This document shows positions 54,101-62,392 of a stretch of DNA of 64,000 nucleotides, one piece after another. Source of the DNA: Bacteroidota bacterium (GTDB lineage: Bacteria; Bacteroidota; Bacteroidia; Sphingobacteriales; Sphingobacteriaceae); contig JAEYZM010000005.1 in NCBI GenBank assembly GCA_023427985.1, forward strand, positions 1 through 64,000, written 5' to 3'. Within the stretch, counting starts at the first letter, position 1; each line of letters begins with the position of its first letter. Below the pieces are notes generated by a model. The model did no database searches. It saw only the letters and a program-made list of their open reading frames with translations, and was not told the DNA's origin. Both the position numbers and the translations under genes were made by a program.

Positions 54101-56269
54101 ACAGGTATAGAAGTATACTTAAAATCTACAGATGAAATCAATGAAAAGATAAAAGATTCAAATGATCAAAATATACATACGGAATTCATAGAAACTCAGG
54201 AAATTAGAGAACTGAAACTAATGTCATTGGAAGTACTTTCAAAATTAAGTGACGAAAAGAAAGATACATTCATCAAAGGTTTTTTTGCATCGAAATCAAA
54301 ACTTGAATTAATAAATCATTTACAAAATGTGGGTGAGATAAATGATGAGCATCCAATTTTTAAAATATTTAGAGGTGAAGCAATAAAATTTCAAGAAGTT
54401 AATAAACTCAATGATGAACAACGTGAAATTTATTTCTCAGAAGTCAATCAAAATATAAATGTTGTTGCAGGTCCTGGCTCAGGTAAAACTCATACATTAA
54501 CACTAAGAGTTGCACGTTTAGTTTACTATAAGTATGCTAATCCTGAAGAAATCTTAGTGTTGGCTTACAACAGAGCTGTAGTTTCTGAATTAAAAGAAAG
54601 ATTAGGTAAATTATTTAAAGATTTGGGATTCGGAAATCTAGCTAAGAGAATCAAAATATATACTTTCCATGGTTTGGCTAAAAAATATTGTCGTGAACAT
54701 ATTACTGGCTTAAAATATGAAGAATGGGAACCAAAGTTACTGCAGATTTTAAAAACTACACCAGGTGTAATAATGAATCAATTATCGCCACTAAAACATA
54801 TTTTAGTTGATGAATATCAAGATATAGATGAAGTGAGACTCGAATTGTTACATCGTTTAAACAAATTGACTAATGCTTACTTATTTATAATTGGTGATCC
54901 AAACCAAAGTATTTACGGTTATTCACGTAAGGTAATGGATCCCTATCACTATTATGTTGAATTTAACTCGAGATTTAAACCTGCAGAATACACCTTATTG
55001 GACAATCACCGTTCATATCCAAATATATTAACAATAGCAAGTCATGTATTAACACTACCTAAAAATCAACAACATTTAATACCGAAGCCAACAAAAACAC
55101 CTAATGATAATTTCATTGCAAACTATGCTCAAATTATAGATAGAACTAAAGATAAAATAGATTGGTGGGATGAAGTATCAAGTTTACTAAAAGAAAGAAT
55201 TGAACAAACACCTTATAAACAAATAGCGATACTTTTCAGAACAAACAATGAAGTATATAGAGGATTTCAAAAAATAAAAGGACTAAATCTAGAAAATATT
55301 CGTATACGTATTCAAGGCAACTTGCCATACGAGTTTACTCGTATTAGAGAATGTCATACAGTATTATTATTTCTAAGATCTAAACTAGGTCAACAAATAC
55401 CGTTAGGTTTTGAGGAAATAATTCGTAGCTACATAAACATTCTAATTGCTCAAAATCAAAATTGGAATCACTTTTATATTAGAGTAATTCATGCCTTAAT
55501 ATTGGAATACTTAGATGAGGAAGAAGAGAACCTTCTTTTTGATAATTTATTAGATTATATCCATGAATTAACATTTAAAGACGACGGTCAGTTATATAAA
55601 ATTTATGAAAAACATTTAGATAAAATTAATTCATTAAGTCATGAAACTGAGATTGTACTAACAACAATGCACAAGGTGAAAGGTCTTGAATTTGATTGTG
55701 TAATGGTTCCCCCATCCTTTTCAAATTTGCCATTAATACCAAATAACAATTTAAGTTTTGAAGATGTAAAATCGCAATTAGATGAAGAAAAACGATTAGC
55801 ATTTGTAGCATATACTAGAGCGAAATATCGTTTATTAATTTTTAAGCATAATAGAGAATTAGCATTAGCTAATAATACTAAATATGTGGTTTCTGAAAAA
55901 ATGACTAGAGATATTGGTTACTCTGTTAAGCCAGAGCTCAATAAATTATTTATATCATGGGGAGCTACTCAGGATATATATAGTGAAGAATTAATGAATT
56001 ACATTAGAAATAATGTAAAATCAGGTGATAGCATAACATTATCAAGAAAACACGTCGTTCACAACGGCAAAATCATAGGTATGCTATCTAATTATGGCTT
56101 TGAGAGAAAACCAAATGTAGATAATTTAAAGGGCTTTATAGTGAATGAAGTAATTGTTTGGTCATTTGAAGAAACAGATGATGAATTTAAGAAATATTGG
56201 TGTGAAGAAGCGAGGAAAAAAGGATTTATATATATTGTAGATTTTGCTGGTTTTGGTGTACCTAACTAA
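48200..56269 (+). CDS. Giant cold-shock-like/DEDDh exonuclease/RecQ/UvrD fusion protein
   Basis: A 2,689-residue protein (ATG at 48200; a TTG at 48182 is less likely). Domains in order: a CSD-like OB fold (residues ~136-195, GKVKFFDKSKKFGYV); a DEDDh exonuclease (~525-650; D533/E535 in FFDLESD, D587, H626 and D631 in HNAIED); a RecQ helicase (~1220-1590; K1250 in LPTGAGKS, DEAH at 1354, EIGRAGRNE); and a UvrD/PcrA helicase (~2060-2550; K2096 in AGPGSGKT, DEYQDIDE at 2204, TTMHKVKGLEFD, AYTRAK). Both helicases and the nuclease keep their catalytic residues. It is strikingly AT-rich and Asn/Lys/Ile-rich compared with its upstream neighbours, so it was probably acquired separately. It starts 68 bp after the Res-like gene, same strand. 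A role in anti-invader DNA processing is inferred. Confidence 0.9.
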   Translation: MEIEDIIIKNKINIDNLKVILKPLGFNISDFKNLDENKSHKLINIFKKIVVENHKNRDWVDNLKIINELNYFKEQDIINKGEHKKTPQNLKIIGRIDLSRLKDDKQINFNSNNTTNNDLRYKNNEYNNTNPNLKIGKVKFFDKSKKFGYVTCINDSKEYYFNESKIIINDNLQENEIIIYDTIESKKKKGEFDATNITNKIPLFIYNKNSDNYSYAIPILDNHLNYGIKLIGKYSEGFAVVNSKFINYKWRISILERDFINKDILINKSKIILSNLVLNYEENHKAVDWLSSFLKNHLSNEEVIKNFSELYTSLESKEIIDLIEFIKNHDNNYYLNEFIKQRNKTFNKISVASWLSGKTNQIPTTNSNDDIQLWENEILSNYGWLKTQEIIDKIYNEQGPSEFTKSTYLYLIKEGWEINNKEEKNNVINFLKRYNQIFPTIKIEASNFISKVNSLYLELFENKIIDDIPIEVAISYLENLSTEIERVEFINKLPNNIALSLYKSLPDLNKYFQKYIYDKIEIEFKNNNFLFFDLESDGNKINEFAFRIGTECISHKDYTNINEGIIELISNINSTSLVIGQNIKEFDLPILIKNGASLKNELIWDTLEFEMLLNPERNSYGLKTTHNAIEDTEITYHLFINQVARIILSEELYNICKNILESEIIEKINIVKENPLWDLIDFDYFEKKSNDYFRPQPSNNIIPDKSFKQLTENLKENGKKIIIAPEFLWEILSCHFDLLFYSDNKKLGYCLNKERIEYTLSENIFLKTILFRYVDTKTSKGLLPYLDNLPIAIKLKLTNDQSISICDYINIDFENLNNKIICIKPIDLEVIKTKCINSSELTIIVIGQELYDITSKFQLGQELDFATIFDKLKTESIWLQLSGGKSFISININQCRLLGINEFPEFVRNIWLEKTDRSKFKIWCNLNFEKYLNELSNKSTFIKWVDDSHINKNSFLLLPDIKNSNYIAEEKRVNPESLYRKLYWVYQFKLFKGIRNSLNPKVLILNDESEIENLIIYSRKIGYFVPDTNASIARQLELLHKHNSTQKLLITSFSNINNIISNNYYSSLDFIWDSFLLQEKQQMLIDKLIEVENEYSQQNNETLFNKSNYKNNNLDTYTLIKLHKPLINNYYKLIYANNPDSQLFLCDTRLCDYNGIENTLNTKSNYVQLWNNEADYKNDLNIASEFFTSKKENVNTEFNIDEAKEILRQIFLKTEDGELFPWYDYQHTFLDEILPAKKDLLISLPTGAGKSLLFQGPSLFRSAFSGKLTIVISPLRALMQDQVDALWSKGFYSNVEFLSGDKSHVEIKDISRRITGGEITFLYITPERFRSRLFENCLLTRLDADDGLEYVVFDEAHCISQWGQEFRPDYLNAAKKISDYSNVYQMCKLLFSATISEQVYEEIKKIIPSLVTLDGIEKSYNPVRDHIKMDFKNNIVEDERLKEIAMYLKSGNFDPTFSRAIIFVKSRKKAEECALIMSDYLKEEYQNRCHFSDKIGAFHAGLDAEDRRENYEKFKTGEIVILFATKAFGMGMDIPNIHFVAHYSPPSTFEDYLQEIGRAGRNEKQRLDAGFSNNENPIKTLCLTSSDDFDRLRQQLLKSRISWPDIKEIKTVLEDYFSKIKPLIPDHEIPVAIPFDIYSIEKKTINDELDNKFRIALHWLERLDRIKLGYFTVTHIEFESESLKQLKERIYKCPDKDCELVCNAIIKLLHADFNSNKNSQFSIASLRNITKLSLGNLFTAIIKNHTLGIFNFLQIIVIEPTNLRNDELLFYTNAKTNNRYPALNTIFSFASDILESIKLLDSKAFEGEELDHILKKSIYAHLNYEQLPWPINNNSKTTLKTTEKYLADITKKRSKHAITIIRLLGKTKCSSEIEKIVDSNKKVKIIQTIYNGYHKKEEWKLKISQLQNDCILLLDFIAKYYFNNNIKKFNWPDIIKALKANWSVQYFSDLLYILSLMGYIRSGGVLPTGIEVYLKSTDEINEKIKDSNDQNIHTEFIETQEIRELKLMSLEVLSKLSDEKKDTFIKGFFASKSKLELINHLQNVGEINDEHPIFKIFRGEAIKFQEVNKLNDEQREIYFSEVNQNINVVAGPGSGKTHTLTLRVARLVYYKYANPEEILVLAYNRAVVSELKERLGKLFKDLGFGNLAKRIKIYTFHGLAKKYCREHITGLKYEEWEPKLLQILKTTPGVIMNQLSPLKHILVDEYQDIDEVRLELLHRLNKLTNAYLFIIGDPNQSIYGYSRKVMDPYHYYVEFNSRFKPAEYTLLDNHRSYPNILTIASHVLTLPKNQQHLIPKPTKTPNDNFIANYAQIIDRTKDKIDWWDEVSSLLKERIEQTPYKQIAILFRTNNEVYRGFQKIKGLNLENIRIRIQGNLPYEFTRIRECHTVLLFLRSKLGQQIPLGFEEIIRSYINILIAQNQNWNHFYIRVIHALILEYLDEEEENLLFDNLLDYIHELTFKDDGQLYKIYEKHLDKINSLSHETEIVLTTMHKVKGLEFDCVMVPPSFSNLPLIPNNNLSFEDVKSQLDEEKRLAFVAYTRAKYRLLIFKHNRELALANNTKYVVSEKMTRDIGYSVKPELNKLFISWGATQDIYSEELMNYIRNNVKSGDSITLSRKHVVHNGKIIGMLSNYGFERKPNVDNLKGFIVNEVIVWSFEETDDEFKKYWCEEARKKGFIYIVDFAGFGVPN

Positions 56270-56477
56270 ATTCTTTAACTAAATAAAAAAGAACTTATGT
56301 GTAAACTATAATCGTTTAGTATGATTTACAGGTAATAATAATTCATAATCTTCTTTTTATTTTTCTCTAAAATCTTGCAATTAAACTTGAAATTTAGTGC
56401 TAAAAAACGAAATGTAACATTGTTTTAAAAAGTTTGTATACATTCTAACTAATTTTTTATGTTTCTAAGAAATAAAT

Positions 56478-57113
56478 TTAAGTTTTGATATTATTTTGTT
56501 TCTCAACCAAGATAGTTAATGATATCAGAGAAATTCTAAACAATTGTATAATTGAGTCACGTAATTTATTACATTGCGAATTCGAAATCCGTTTAGGGAT
56601 TCTAGTACCATCTTTTTCTTCTGTTTGAATATGTTGAAAACTTGACCTGATTTGGTAGATATATTTAAAGTTCTGTCCTATTTCCTGTTCAATACCACCT
56701 TTAGTGATTAAATATTTGTATACATCGGTTTCTTTAATGTCATTAGATGTTTTGATTATTGTCTCTTGTAGGTCTATTTGAATATACTTTAATAAAAAGT
56801 TGTCGTAGCATTTTAATGCACTGTCTGTCCAACTCTTGATTTTCCTACCCCAAATGTGCTTTACAGATGGACATTGATCTAAACAATCTTTAGCATTTTC
56901 ATTCGATGATTGATAGTAGGGAGAACCGAGCCATTGTTGAATATCCCATTCAATTGTGGAATCTGTAATATCTTTTGTTAGGTACTCAACAAATTTATTA
57001 TTAAGTCCATTTAGAAGGTCGTTAACTTCTGTCGCTATATAAGCAAGTTGATAGTCCGGTGTTGTAGCACCAGAAAATGTCTTCATTGTATTTCTTAATT
57101 CCGTAAACTTCAT
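56478..57113 (-). CDS. HEPN-like small protein coupled to a reverse transcriptase
   Basis: A 211-residue, largely alpha-helical protein. The segment IYQIRSSFQHIQ contains R156-x4-H161, the Rx4-6H signature of HEPN ribonuclease domains, in a helix late in the protein as expected. The start overlaps the RT stop as ATGA, so it is translated in step with the RT. Some abortive-infection RTs (AbiA) are reported to carry a HEPN domain at their C terminus; a separate coupled HEPN gene would be a two-gene version. The HEPN call rests on one motif and fold impression, so it is tentative. Confidence 0.6.
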   Translation of the reverse strand: MKFTELRNTMKTFSGATTPDYQLAYIATEVNDLLNGLNNKFVEYLTKDITDSTIEWDIQQWLGSPYYQSSNENAKDCLDQCPSVKHIWGRKIKSWTDSALKCYDNFLLKYIQIDLQETIIKTSNDIKETDVYKYLITKGGIEQEIGQNFKYIYQIRSSFQHIQTEEKDGTRIPKRISNSQCNKLRDSIIQLFRISLISLTILVEKQNNIKT

Positions 57114-58828
57114 AAGCCCATTTGTTTTACAAGTTCATCCATACTATTCGCGCGATTTGTATATTTTTTCCAATAATCCAGCGTAATTAATTTTAGATAA
57201 TTGCTCGATTCTTTGCTAAGCTGCACTTTTAATGTAGATTTTAATTGTTGATCATCGGAATGTTTAATAAGCATACAGTACAAGGCATATTTAACCAGGT
57301 CTGAATTTTCAGCCTTCAGATATTTGAAAATTTCCCTTAGCTCTCTGTCAATGTAATCAAAATTGTAGGTAAGGCAGATTATTACATGATAGCGGTAACA
57401 TTCGTAATTATTATCAGATAAATAAATAGACATTAGTTCTTCTTTCAATTTCGTATTGCCACGATAGTGTTGAAGTGTTAAAACATAGTTGCTGGCTCTC
57501 CAGTAAAATTTCTTCAAAGCATATAACCAATAAGCAAGTAAGTCCTCATTGGCTTTTACTTGCTTGTATTCGTAGAGTGAACGCAGTGCGGTGCCGTATT
57601 TAGCACTTAGCCTGATAAAATCTATATCATCTGTTTTTTCAGGGTTAGCTAATTCAAGTGAATCACTATTAAAAAGGCCTGGAAGTTCCTTTTCAACATC
57701 GCTTATTTCTTTTTCCCAAAATTCAATAATTTTGACAGGATCGGTAATATTTTCAAGATGTTTTTTGGTATCACTTTCATCTTGCTCTTCGGGTGATTGT
57801 TCACTCAAGCCTAACAATGATTTAATGATGCTACTTTCTAAGCCATCTTCGGAAAGTTCACTAAAAAACTCTTCATCTCTTGTATAGTCATTACCAATAA
57901 CTTCAAATCTCCGTAACTCTTTAACAGTTACATCTTCTTTGGCAGCATCTATTTCGGTAATGCCGGTCTTTTTAGAGTTAATGGAAAGACCATGTCCTTT
58001 TAAATAATTATCAATAAGCACTAAGACATTTCGCAACTCACTTTCTGAATAACCATAAATTTTAATGTCGTCCATGTAGCGGTAATACTTAAACGCCTCG
58101 CTTATTAATTGTTTGTCTAGTGGATATAAAAGCAGATTTGCTAAAAGGAAAGATGGTTGTGGACCTTGCGGAATACCAACTCCTGGTGTGCTACTTTCTT
58201 TTGTACCTGACCATGCATTTAAACAAACAGAGAGCAAATCCAGAATTTCATCTTCTACCTTAAAATGAGTGCTTAGTGTCAGTAATAGGTTATAATGCGG
58301 TATCGAGTCGAAAAAACCTGTTATATCCGTTTCAAACTTATGTGTTGCCTTATCTTGCTCTATAGCTTTAATTACTGAGTCCTTGAATCTGATGAATAAT
58401 GATTTCCAAAACTTGAAAAAGAAATACTTTGGATATTCCTGATTCAAAAGACCAATACCTTCTTTACTGTCCGGCATTAAGACTGAGCCAAAAACAAAAT
58501 CATCATGCTCTGCTAACAAATCGTAATTTCTCGCTGCAATAACATTCGCAATAGCCTGGTACACTATAGCATCTTCAATCATCAAAAGAGTCTTTGTTCT
58601 CTGCGTACCTGACGATTTCGGCTCATAATATTTAAAGCCACGCTGTGGAGTATATTTTCCAGAAATAAGTTTTTCTGAAAGTTGATTTAAGTTCTTGTCA
58701 AGTTGAGCACCAATTGCATGAATACCGAAACGATCTTTTACCAATCGTTCAGGCCAACATACTATTCTATAATATGCAAGTTTGAGATTTTCTGGATTAA
58801 AATAAAATTCAAATATTTTGTTTGTCAT
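57110..58828 (-). CDS. Defence-type reverse transcriptase (unknown-group/Abi-like)
   Basis: A 572-residue RT. Motif A is D168-ITGFF-D174, the substrate-binding motif is GIPQGPQPSFLLANLL, and the catalytic motif is YMDD (251-254) in RYMDDIKIYG, so polymerase activity is likely. There is no maturase or HNH domain and no intron structure, which argues against a group II intron. No msr-msd retron RNA is recognised upstream. The C-terminal ~250 residues are helical repeats (e.g. YWLYALKKFYWRASNYVLTL), reminiscent of Abi/UG-type RTs. It is expected to act with the coupled HEPN-like protein in anti-phage defence. Confidence 0.85.
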   Translation of the reverse strand: MTNKIFEFYFNPENLKLAYYRIVCWPERLVKDRFGIHAIGAQLDKNLNQLSEKLISGKYTPQRGFKYYEPKSSGTQRTKTLLMIEDAIVYQAIANVIAARNYDLLAEHDDFVFGSVLMPDSKEGIGLLNQEYPKYFFFKFWKSLFIRFKDSVIKAIEQDKATHKFETDITGFFDSIPHYNLLLTLSTHFKVEDEILDLLSVCLNAWSGTKESSTPGVGIPQGPQPSFLLANLLLYPLDKQLISEAFKYYRYMDDIKIYGYSESELRNVLVLIDNYLKGHGLSINSKKTGITEIDAAKEDVTVKELRRFEVIGNDYTRDEEFFSELSEDGLESSIIKSLLGLSEQSPEEQDESDTKKHLENITDPVKIIEFWEKEISDVEKELPGLFNSDSLELANPEKTDDIDFIRLSAKYGTALRSLYEYKQVKANEDLLAYWLYALKKFYWRASNYVLTLQHYRGNTKLKEELMSIYLSDNNYECYRYHVIICLTYNFDYIDRELREIFKYLKAENSDLVKYALYCMLIKHSDDQQLKSTLKVQLSKESSNYLKLITLDYWKKYTNRANSMDELVKQMGL

Positions 58829-59085
58829 AATTTACAAATACTATAAGTTAATGTATTCTGCCGAACCCAGATGGAAATGGCTATTTAGTTTTACTTAACT
58901 ATTACTTCGCTAGTGTGTAAAATACAATTCCCTAAATTGTTTAATGTTTTGGTACGCTTCCTTAAATAATATAACAAAAATTTACTATATCTTACAAGTT
59001 GCTTTTTATAATTTATTTATTCCATTTTTTGTAACAGAGTCAATATCTAGTTTGCTACACTTTATGCCTCAGCATGATTCTTTTT
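58829..59085. other. Intergenic stretch left of the 55-bp repeat
   Basis: The 369-bp gap between the reverse transcriptase and the DUF262 gene is AT-rich and carries no ORF. Apart from the 55-bp repeat copy at 59086-59140, I see no structured element in it. Confidence 0.5.
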
Positions 59086-59140
59086 TAACGAACATTTTTG
59101 TTTAATTTTATATAGATGCTTTATATAGGAACCCTTGTTA
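59086..59140 (+). repeat. 55-bp direct repeat, copy A
   Basis: Begins TAACGAACATTTTTG and ends GGAACCCTTGTTA. Copy B at 62431-62485 has identical length and about 85% identity without gaps, likewise ending at GTTA. The two copies bracket the DUF262 gene, the attC-like hairpin and the IS110 relic (59141-62430). Confidence 0.85.
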
Positions 59141-59197
59141 CCAGCTACCTTGCTATCTGACCGAAAATGGCTGGCTTACAGTTTGCCTTAAATTAAA

Positions 59198-60868
59198 TTA
59201 AATACGTTTAATCGTGTCAAGTTTGTCAAAGATTTTTGCACCTGCTAATTTTTCTATTTCATTTACGATTAGTTTTCCTCTAATATTTAAAAAGTCAATA
59301 AATGCCTTTTGAAAATTACTTTCCCAAACAGGGCTTGTCTTTTCGTAAGGTATCAAATGACTTTTCATGACGCTACTAAAATGTTGAAGTCGTTTGTACT
59401 CTTCTAAATAATCTTTAGGATGCTTGTCGCTGAAAGACTGGTTTTCGTCGGACGCTAAGTAACAAATGTTAGCAATAGAGTTAATCCACTTTAAATTCAC
59501 ATTTCTCCTTTTTAGAAAAGCATTAGGAAAAATGTGATGTCTGTCCTTGCGGTTGGAAATTGCAGATGTATTATCAAGCAACATCTCGTGTCCATTAAGA
59601 AGATACTTTGGTTTTTTGTTCCTAAGCATAATAAAGTATGCATTGGTAGATGAAGCTCCGCTGTTTTTGTAACTTGACTTTAGAAAATCTATTGGTGATA
59701 TTTTCTCGATTATTGGGTATTTTGCATTAGTTCTGTTTGCAAGTCGCTGAAAAAATTTAATGTCTTCAGGAATGTTGCGATTAAAACCTGAACCTGAATA
59801 TCTATCGCCACAGGCAGTATGCCAAAACCATTTCTTTATCTCTCTAATTTGATTGGGTTTTGCTCTTGATTGATTTAAATAGAAAAAGTATGCGAGTATT
59901 GAGTAAATGTTTTGAGAAGGCAGCAGTTCATGTTTTTTTACATTCATCGTATTTACTAAAAAATCAACTGCTTCTTCATATCCATATTGGAGTTTTTTCC
60001 AGACTTTTTCAAATTCTTTACTACTTTGCTTATCCTTCTCAATGTTCTTTAAGAACACATTGAAACCAACATTGCCAATCTTTGTCGCACCATAAGCCAA
60101 ACCGAGTGCATTTTGTAAAGCGTCAATTGAAATGTTGTCGTAACCATGTTTTAAACCTCTTCTAGTATCAAGCATATGGTCTCTTAAATCCACATTGCTC
60201 GCCTTAGCAAATAAAGTATCTGCTCTGCTTACTGTCATACCAGCAGAATTGATACGAATAAAAATTTCTCTCACATCGTCATACTCTAATCCCTCAAAGG
60301 TCAAAAGATAGAATTTATAGGAATGAAAAGCAGCATAACATCTTTCTACCTCTCTAGCTTCCCAAGATTTTAGTTTCAATCTATTTCGTAGAACCGAAGG
60401 TGGAGTATTTAGTAAAGTTGTAAGCTGAATAAAACCTTCACTATCACCTGAAAGTCTTTTAGAAAATAAAAAACGCTTATCAGCTTTCTTATCGCAGTTA
60501 AAGAATAACTCATTAAAATTCAGAAACGAATTTGCTTCGGGCTTTTCGTCTATGCCAAATAAAACACCATATAAAGTTGAAAGTCTTTGCTGACCGTCAA
60601 TTATAAGGTCAGCATGACTTGCTCGCTTATTGAAAGGCGGTATAATTGATTTGTTATTTGGTCTAATATTGATTGCTTGAGAAAATTTCGCATTCCAAAT
60701 TAAACCAATACCAATTGGATAGTTTTTGAGAATGCTGTCCATTAGATTACAAACTCTTGGCTTGTTCCAAACATATTGTCGTTGAATTTCTGGTATCGCA
60801 AATTCACATTTCTCAAATTTTGTTTTGAGTTGCCTTAAAGAGAGTTTGTCAATGTTTATTTTACTCAT
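59198..60868 (-). CDS. DUF262-DUF1524 (GmrSD-like) restriction protein
   Basis: A 556-residue protein. The N-terminal DUF262 (ParB/Srx-like) domain has PEIQRQYVWN and the nucleotide-binding signature DGQQR (91-95). The C-terminal DUF1524 HNH nuclease has DRHHIFPNAF (D442, H444, H445). This matches GmrS and GmrD fused, a modification-dependent type IV restriction enzyme that uses NTP to cut modified phage DNA. Both active sites look intact. It is alone on its strand, within a cassette-like zone. Confidence 0.9.
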   Translation of the reverse strand: MSKINIDKLSLRQLKTKFEKCEFAIPEIQRQYVWNKPRVCNLMDSILKNYPIGIGLIWNAKFSQAINIRPNNKSIIPPFNKRASHADLIIDGQQRLSTLYGVLFGIDEKPEANSFLNFNELFFNCDKKADKRFLFSKRLSGDSEGFIQLTTLLNTPPSVLRNRLKLKSWEAREVERCYAAFHSYKFYLLTFEGLEYDDVREIFIRINSAGMTVSRADTLFAKASNVDLRDHMLDTRRGLKHGYDNISIDALQNALGLAYGATKIGNVGFNVFLKNIEKDKQSSKEFEKVWKKLQYGYEEAVDFLVNTMNVKKHELLPSQNIYSILAYFFYLNQSRAKPNQIREIKKWFWHTACGDRYSGSGFNRNIPEDIKFFQRLANRTNAKYPIIEKISPIDFLKSSYKNSGASSTNAYFIMLRNKKPKYLLNGHEMLLDNTSAISNRKDRHHIFPNAFLKRRNVNLKWINSIANICYLASDENQSFSDKHPKDYLEEYKRLQHFSSVMKSHLIPYEKTSPVWESNFQKAFIDFLNIRGKLIVNEIEKLAGAKIFDKLDTIKRI

Positions 60869-60937
60869 TCGTTGTAAATTCTTTTAATTCTGTTCATTTA
60901 ATGTTTCTTTGTTATCTAAGCTTGACTTCAACGTTTT

Positions 60938-61049
60938 GGTGCTTGGCGAAGGTGTCGATTTTCACTTCAAATATTCGTGCAGAGAACTGAACTTTCGACA
61001 ACCACAAATGTATCTATGGAGCATTGAACCGCCACTTTTGCAAAGCACC
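60938..61049. other. attC-like long imperfect hairpin
   Basis: GGTGCTTGGCGAAGGTGTCG (60938-60957) and the complement of 61030-61049 match in 16 of 20 positions, with a 72-bp centre. Just outside are CTTCAAC and GTAAAAG, partial matches to integron R' (RYYYAAC) and R'' (GTTRRRY) boxes. The shape (two arms, large asymmetric loop, core-like outer boxes) is that of an attC site. Confidence 0.45.
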
Positions 61050-61128
61050 CATGTAAAAGCAGTAGCAAATATTCCATCAATAAATATGTGACAATACTTA
61101 AATTCATATTTCACCAAAAAATATATTT

Positions 61129-62200
61129 ATGGCAACACCTACTACTGCAACACCTAAGTTATACATTGGTATGGACATACACAAACGAATTTGGGCAATT
61201 CATATTCGCACTGATATTTCTGATCATAAGCCAATGACTATTCCTCCAAAAGCTAATGTATTGTATGACTAAGTAGTCAAAAATTTTCCACAACATGAAG
61301 TTAACATAGTATATGAAGCTGGTTGTTGCGGGTTCTCAGCATCTCGATATTTTTTAAATGTTGGTTGGAATGTGAAGGTTGTAAATCCTTCTGATATACC
61401 AACAATGGATAAACAGTATTATCAAAAGAATGATAAAATAGACTGTCGTCCCGATAGCTATCGGGATTGTCAAAACAACTTGAAGCGAATCAATTGCGTG
61501 GTATCTATATCCCAGATGAAAATGAGGATCAATTAAAAAGTTTAGCGCGCCAAAGAGTTTCATTAACACGTCAATTGCGCTCATCAAAAACAAGTATCAA
61601 AGCATTATTATTATACCAAGGCATTGAAATACCTGAACAATTTGACAAGCCTACTTGGACAAAAGAATTTATTAGCTGGTTGGAAAACATAAACTGGTCA
61701 AATGAATCAGGTAAAATATGCATGAAGAGTAAATTAAAAATTTATCAATGTGTGTATCAAGAATACTTATCTGTTGCAAATGAATTAAGGGCTTATTGTC
61801 GTAAACACATGAAAAAAGATTATTATCTATTAAAAAGTATACCTGGTATTGGTGGTTATTTAGCATCCGTTTTATTAGCTGAACTTGGTGATATTCGACG
61901 CTTTAATAAAGCTTCTGAATTCGCATCATATGTTGGATTAATACCCATGATGAGAAGTTCAGGTGGTACAGAAAATGTATTCGGAATTACCCCTAGAAGC
62001 AGGCCTCATTTGCGCAGCTATTTAATCGAAAGTGCATGGGTGGCATTACGTATAGATCCTGAAATGCTAGCATACTATAGAAAACATACAGGTAAAATCC
62101 AAAATCGATAATTGTAAAAATTGCAAGAAAACTTTCAAACAGTATATTAACAGTAATTAAAACAGAACAAGCGTATGAAATAAATCATAATAAAATATAA
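61129..62200 (+). pseudogene. IS110-family transposase, inactivated by three lesions
   Basis: The joined reading gives an IS110-type DEDD transposase: YIGMDIHKRIWAIHI at the start, IVYEAGCCGF, NDKIDCR, a C-terminal transposase_20 part (LLKSIPGIGGYLASVLLAELG, GLIPMMRSSGG). Lesions: an in-frame TAA near 61270, a ~17-bp insertion at 61449 consisting of the palindrome that shifts the frame, and a one-base deletion near 62095 before the last ~35 codons. Only 61467-62111 remains open. It lies 79 bp from the attC-like hairpin. IS1111-type members of this family are known to target attC sites. Confidence 0.8.
61449..61466. repeat. Palindrome TCCCGATAGCTATCGGGA inserted in the IS110 transposase
   Basis: Perfect 18-bp palindrome, identical to 23014-23031. 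Upstream frame NDKIDCR and downstream frame LSKQLEANQLRG join cleanly if about 17 bp is removed, so the palindrome is an insertion relative to the ancestral gene. Confidence 0.8.
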
Positions 62201-62392
62201 ATGAGAAATAATAATAAAGCTCAATTAAACTTAATTAGACTACAAAACACGGGTTGTAATAATGTTACATCGCAAAGCTGGTAGCTAATTATGATGAAAT
62301 TATACCATACTGGTGCAGGTAGAATCTAAATTTAGATTGCTACACATAGGAGCGTGCGTGTCCCGTATTTCGGGAAGCATAATTATTATCAA

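Noticed and set aside
57110..58828. Group II intron or retron
   Set aside because: No maturase/HNH domain, intron ends or msr-msd structure were recognised; a coupled HEPN-like gene fits Abi/UG-type RTs better.
60909..61091. Forward 60-residue ORF
   Set aside because: It covers the attC-like hairpin, has no recognisable domain or start signal, and is best seen as read-through of structured non-coding DNA.
59137..62288. A complete cassette with matched inverted ends around DUF262 and IS110
   Set aside because: GTTACCAG does not fit GTTRRRY, and the far end shares only about 7 bp (AGCTACC/GGTAGCT), too weak to claim.
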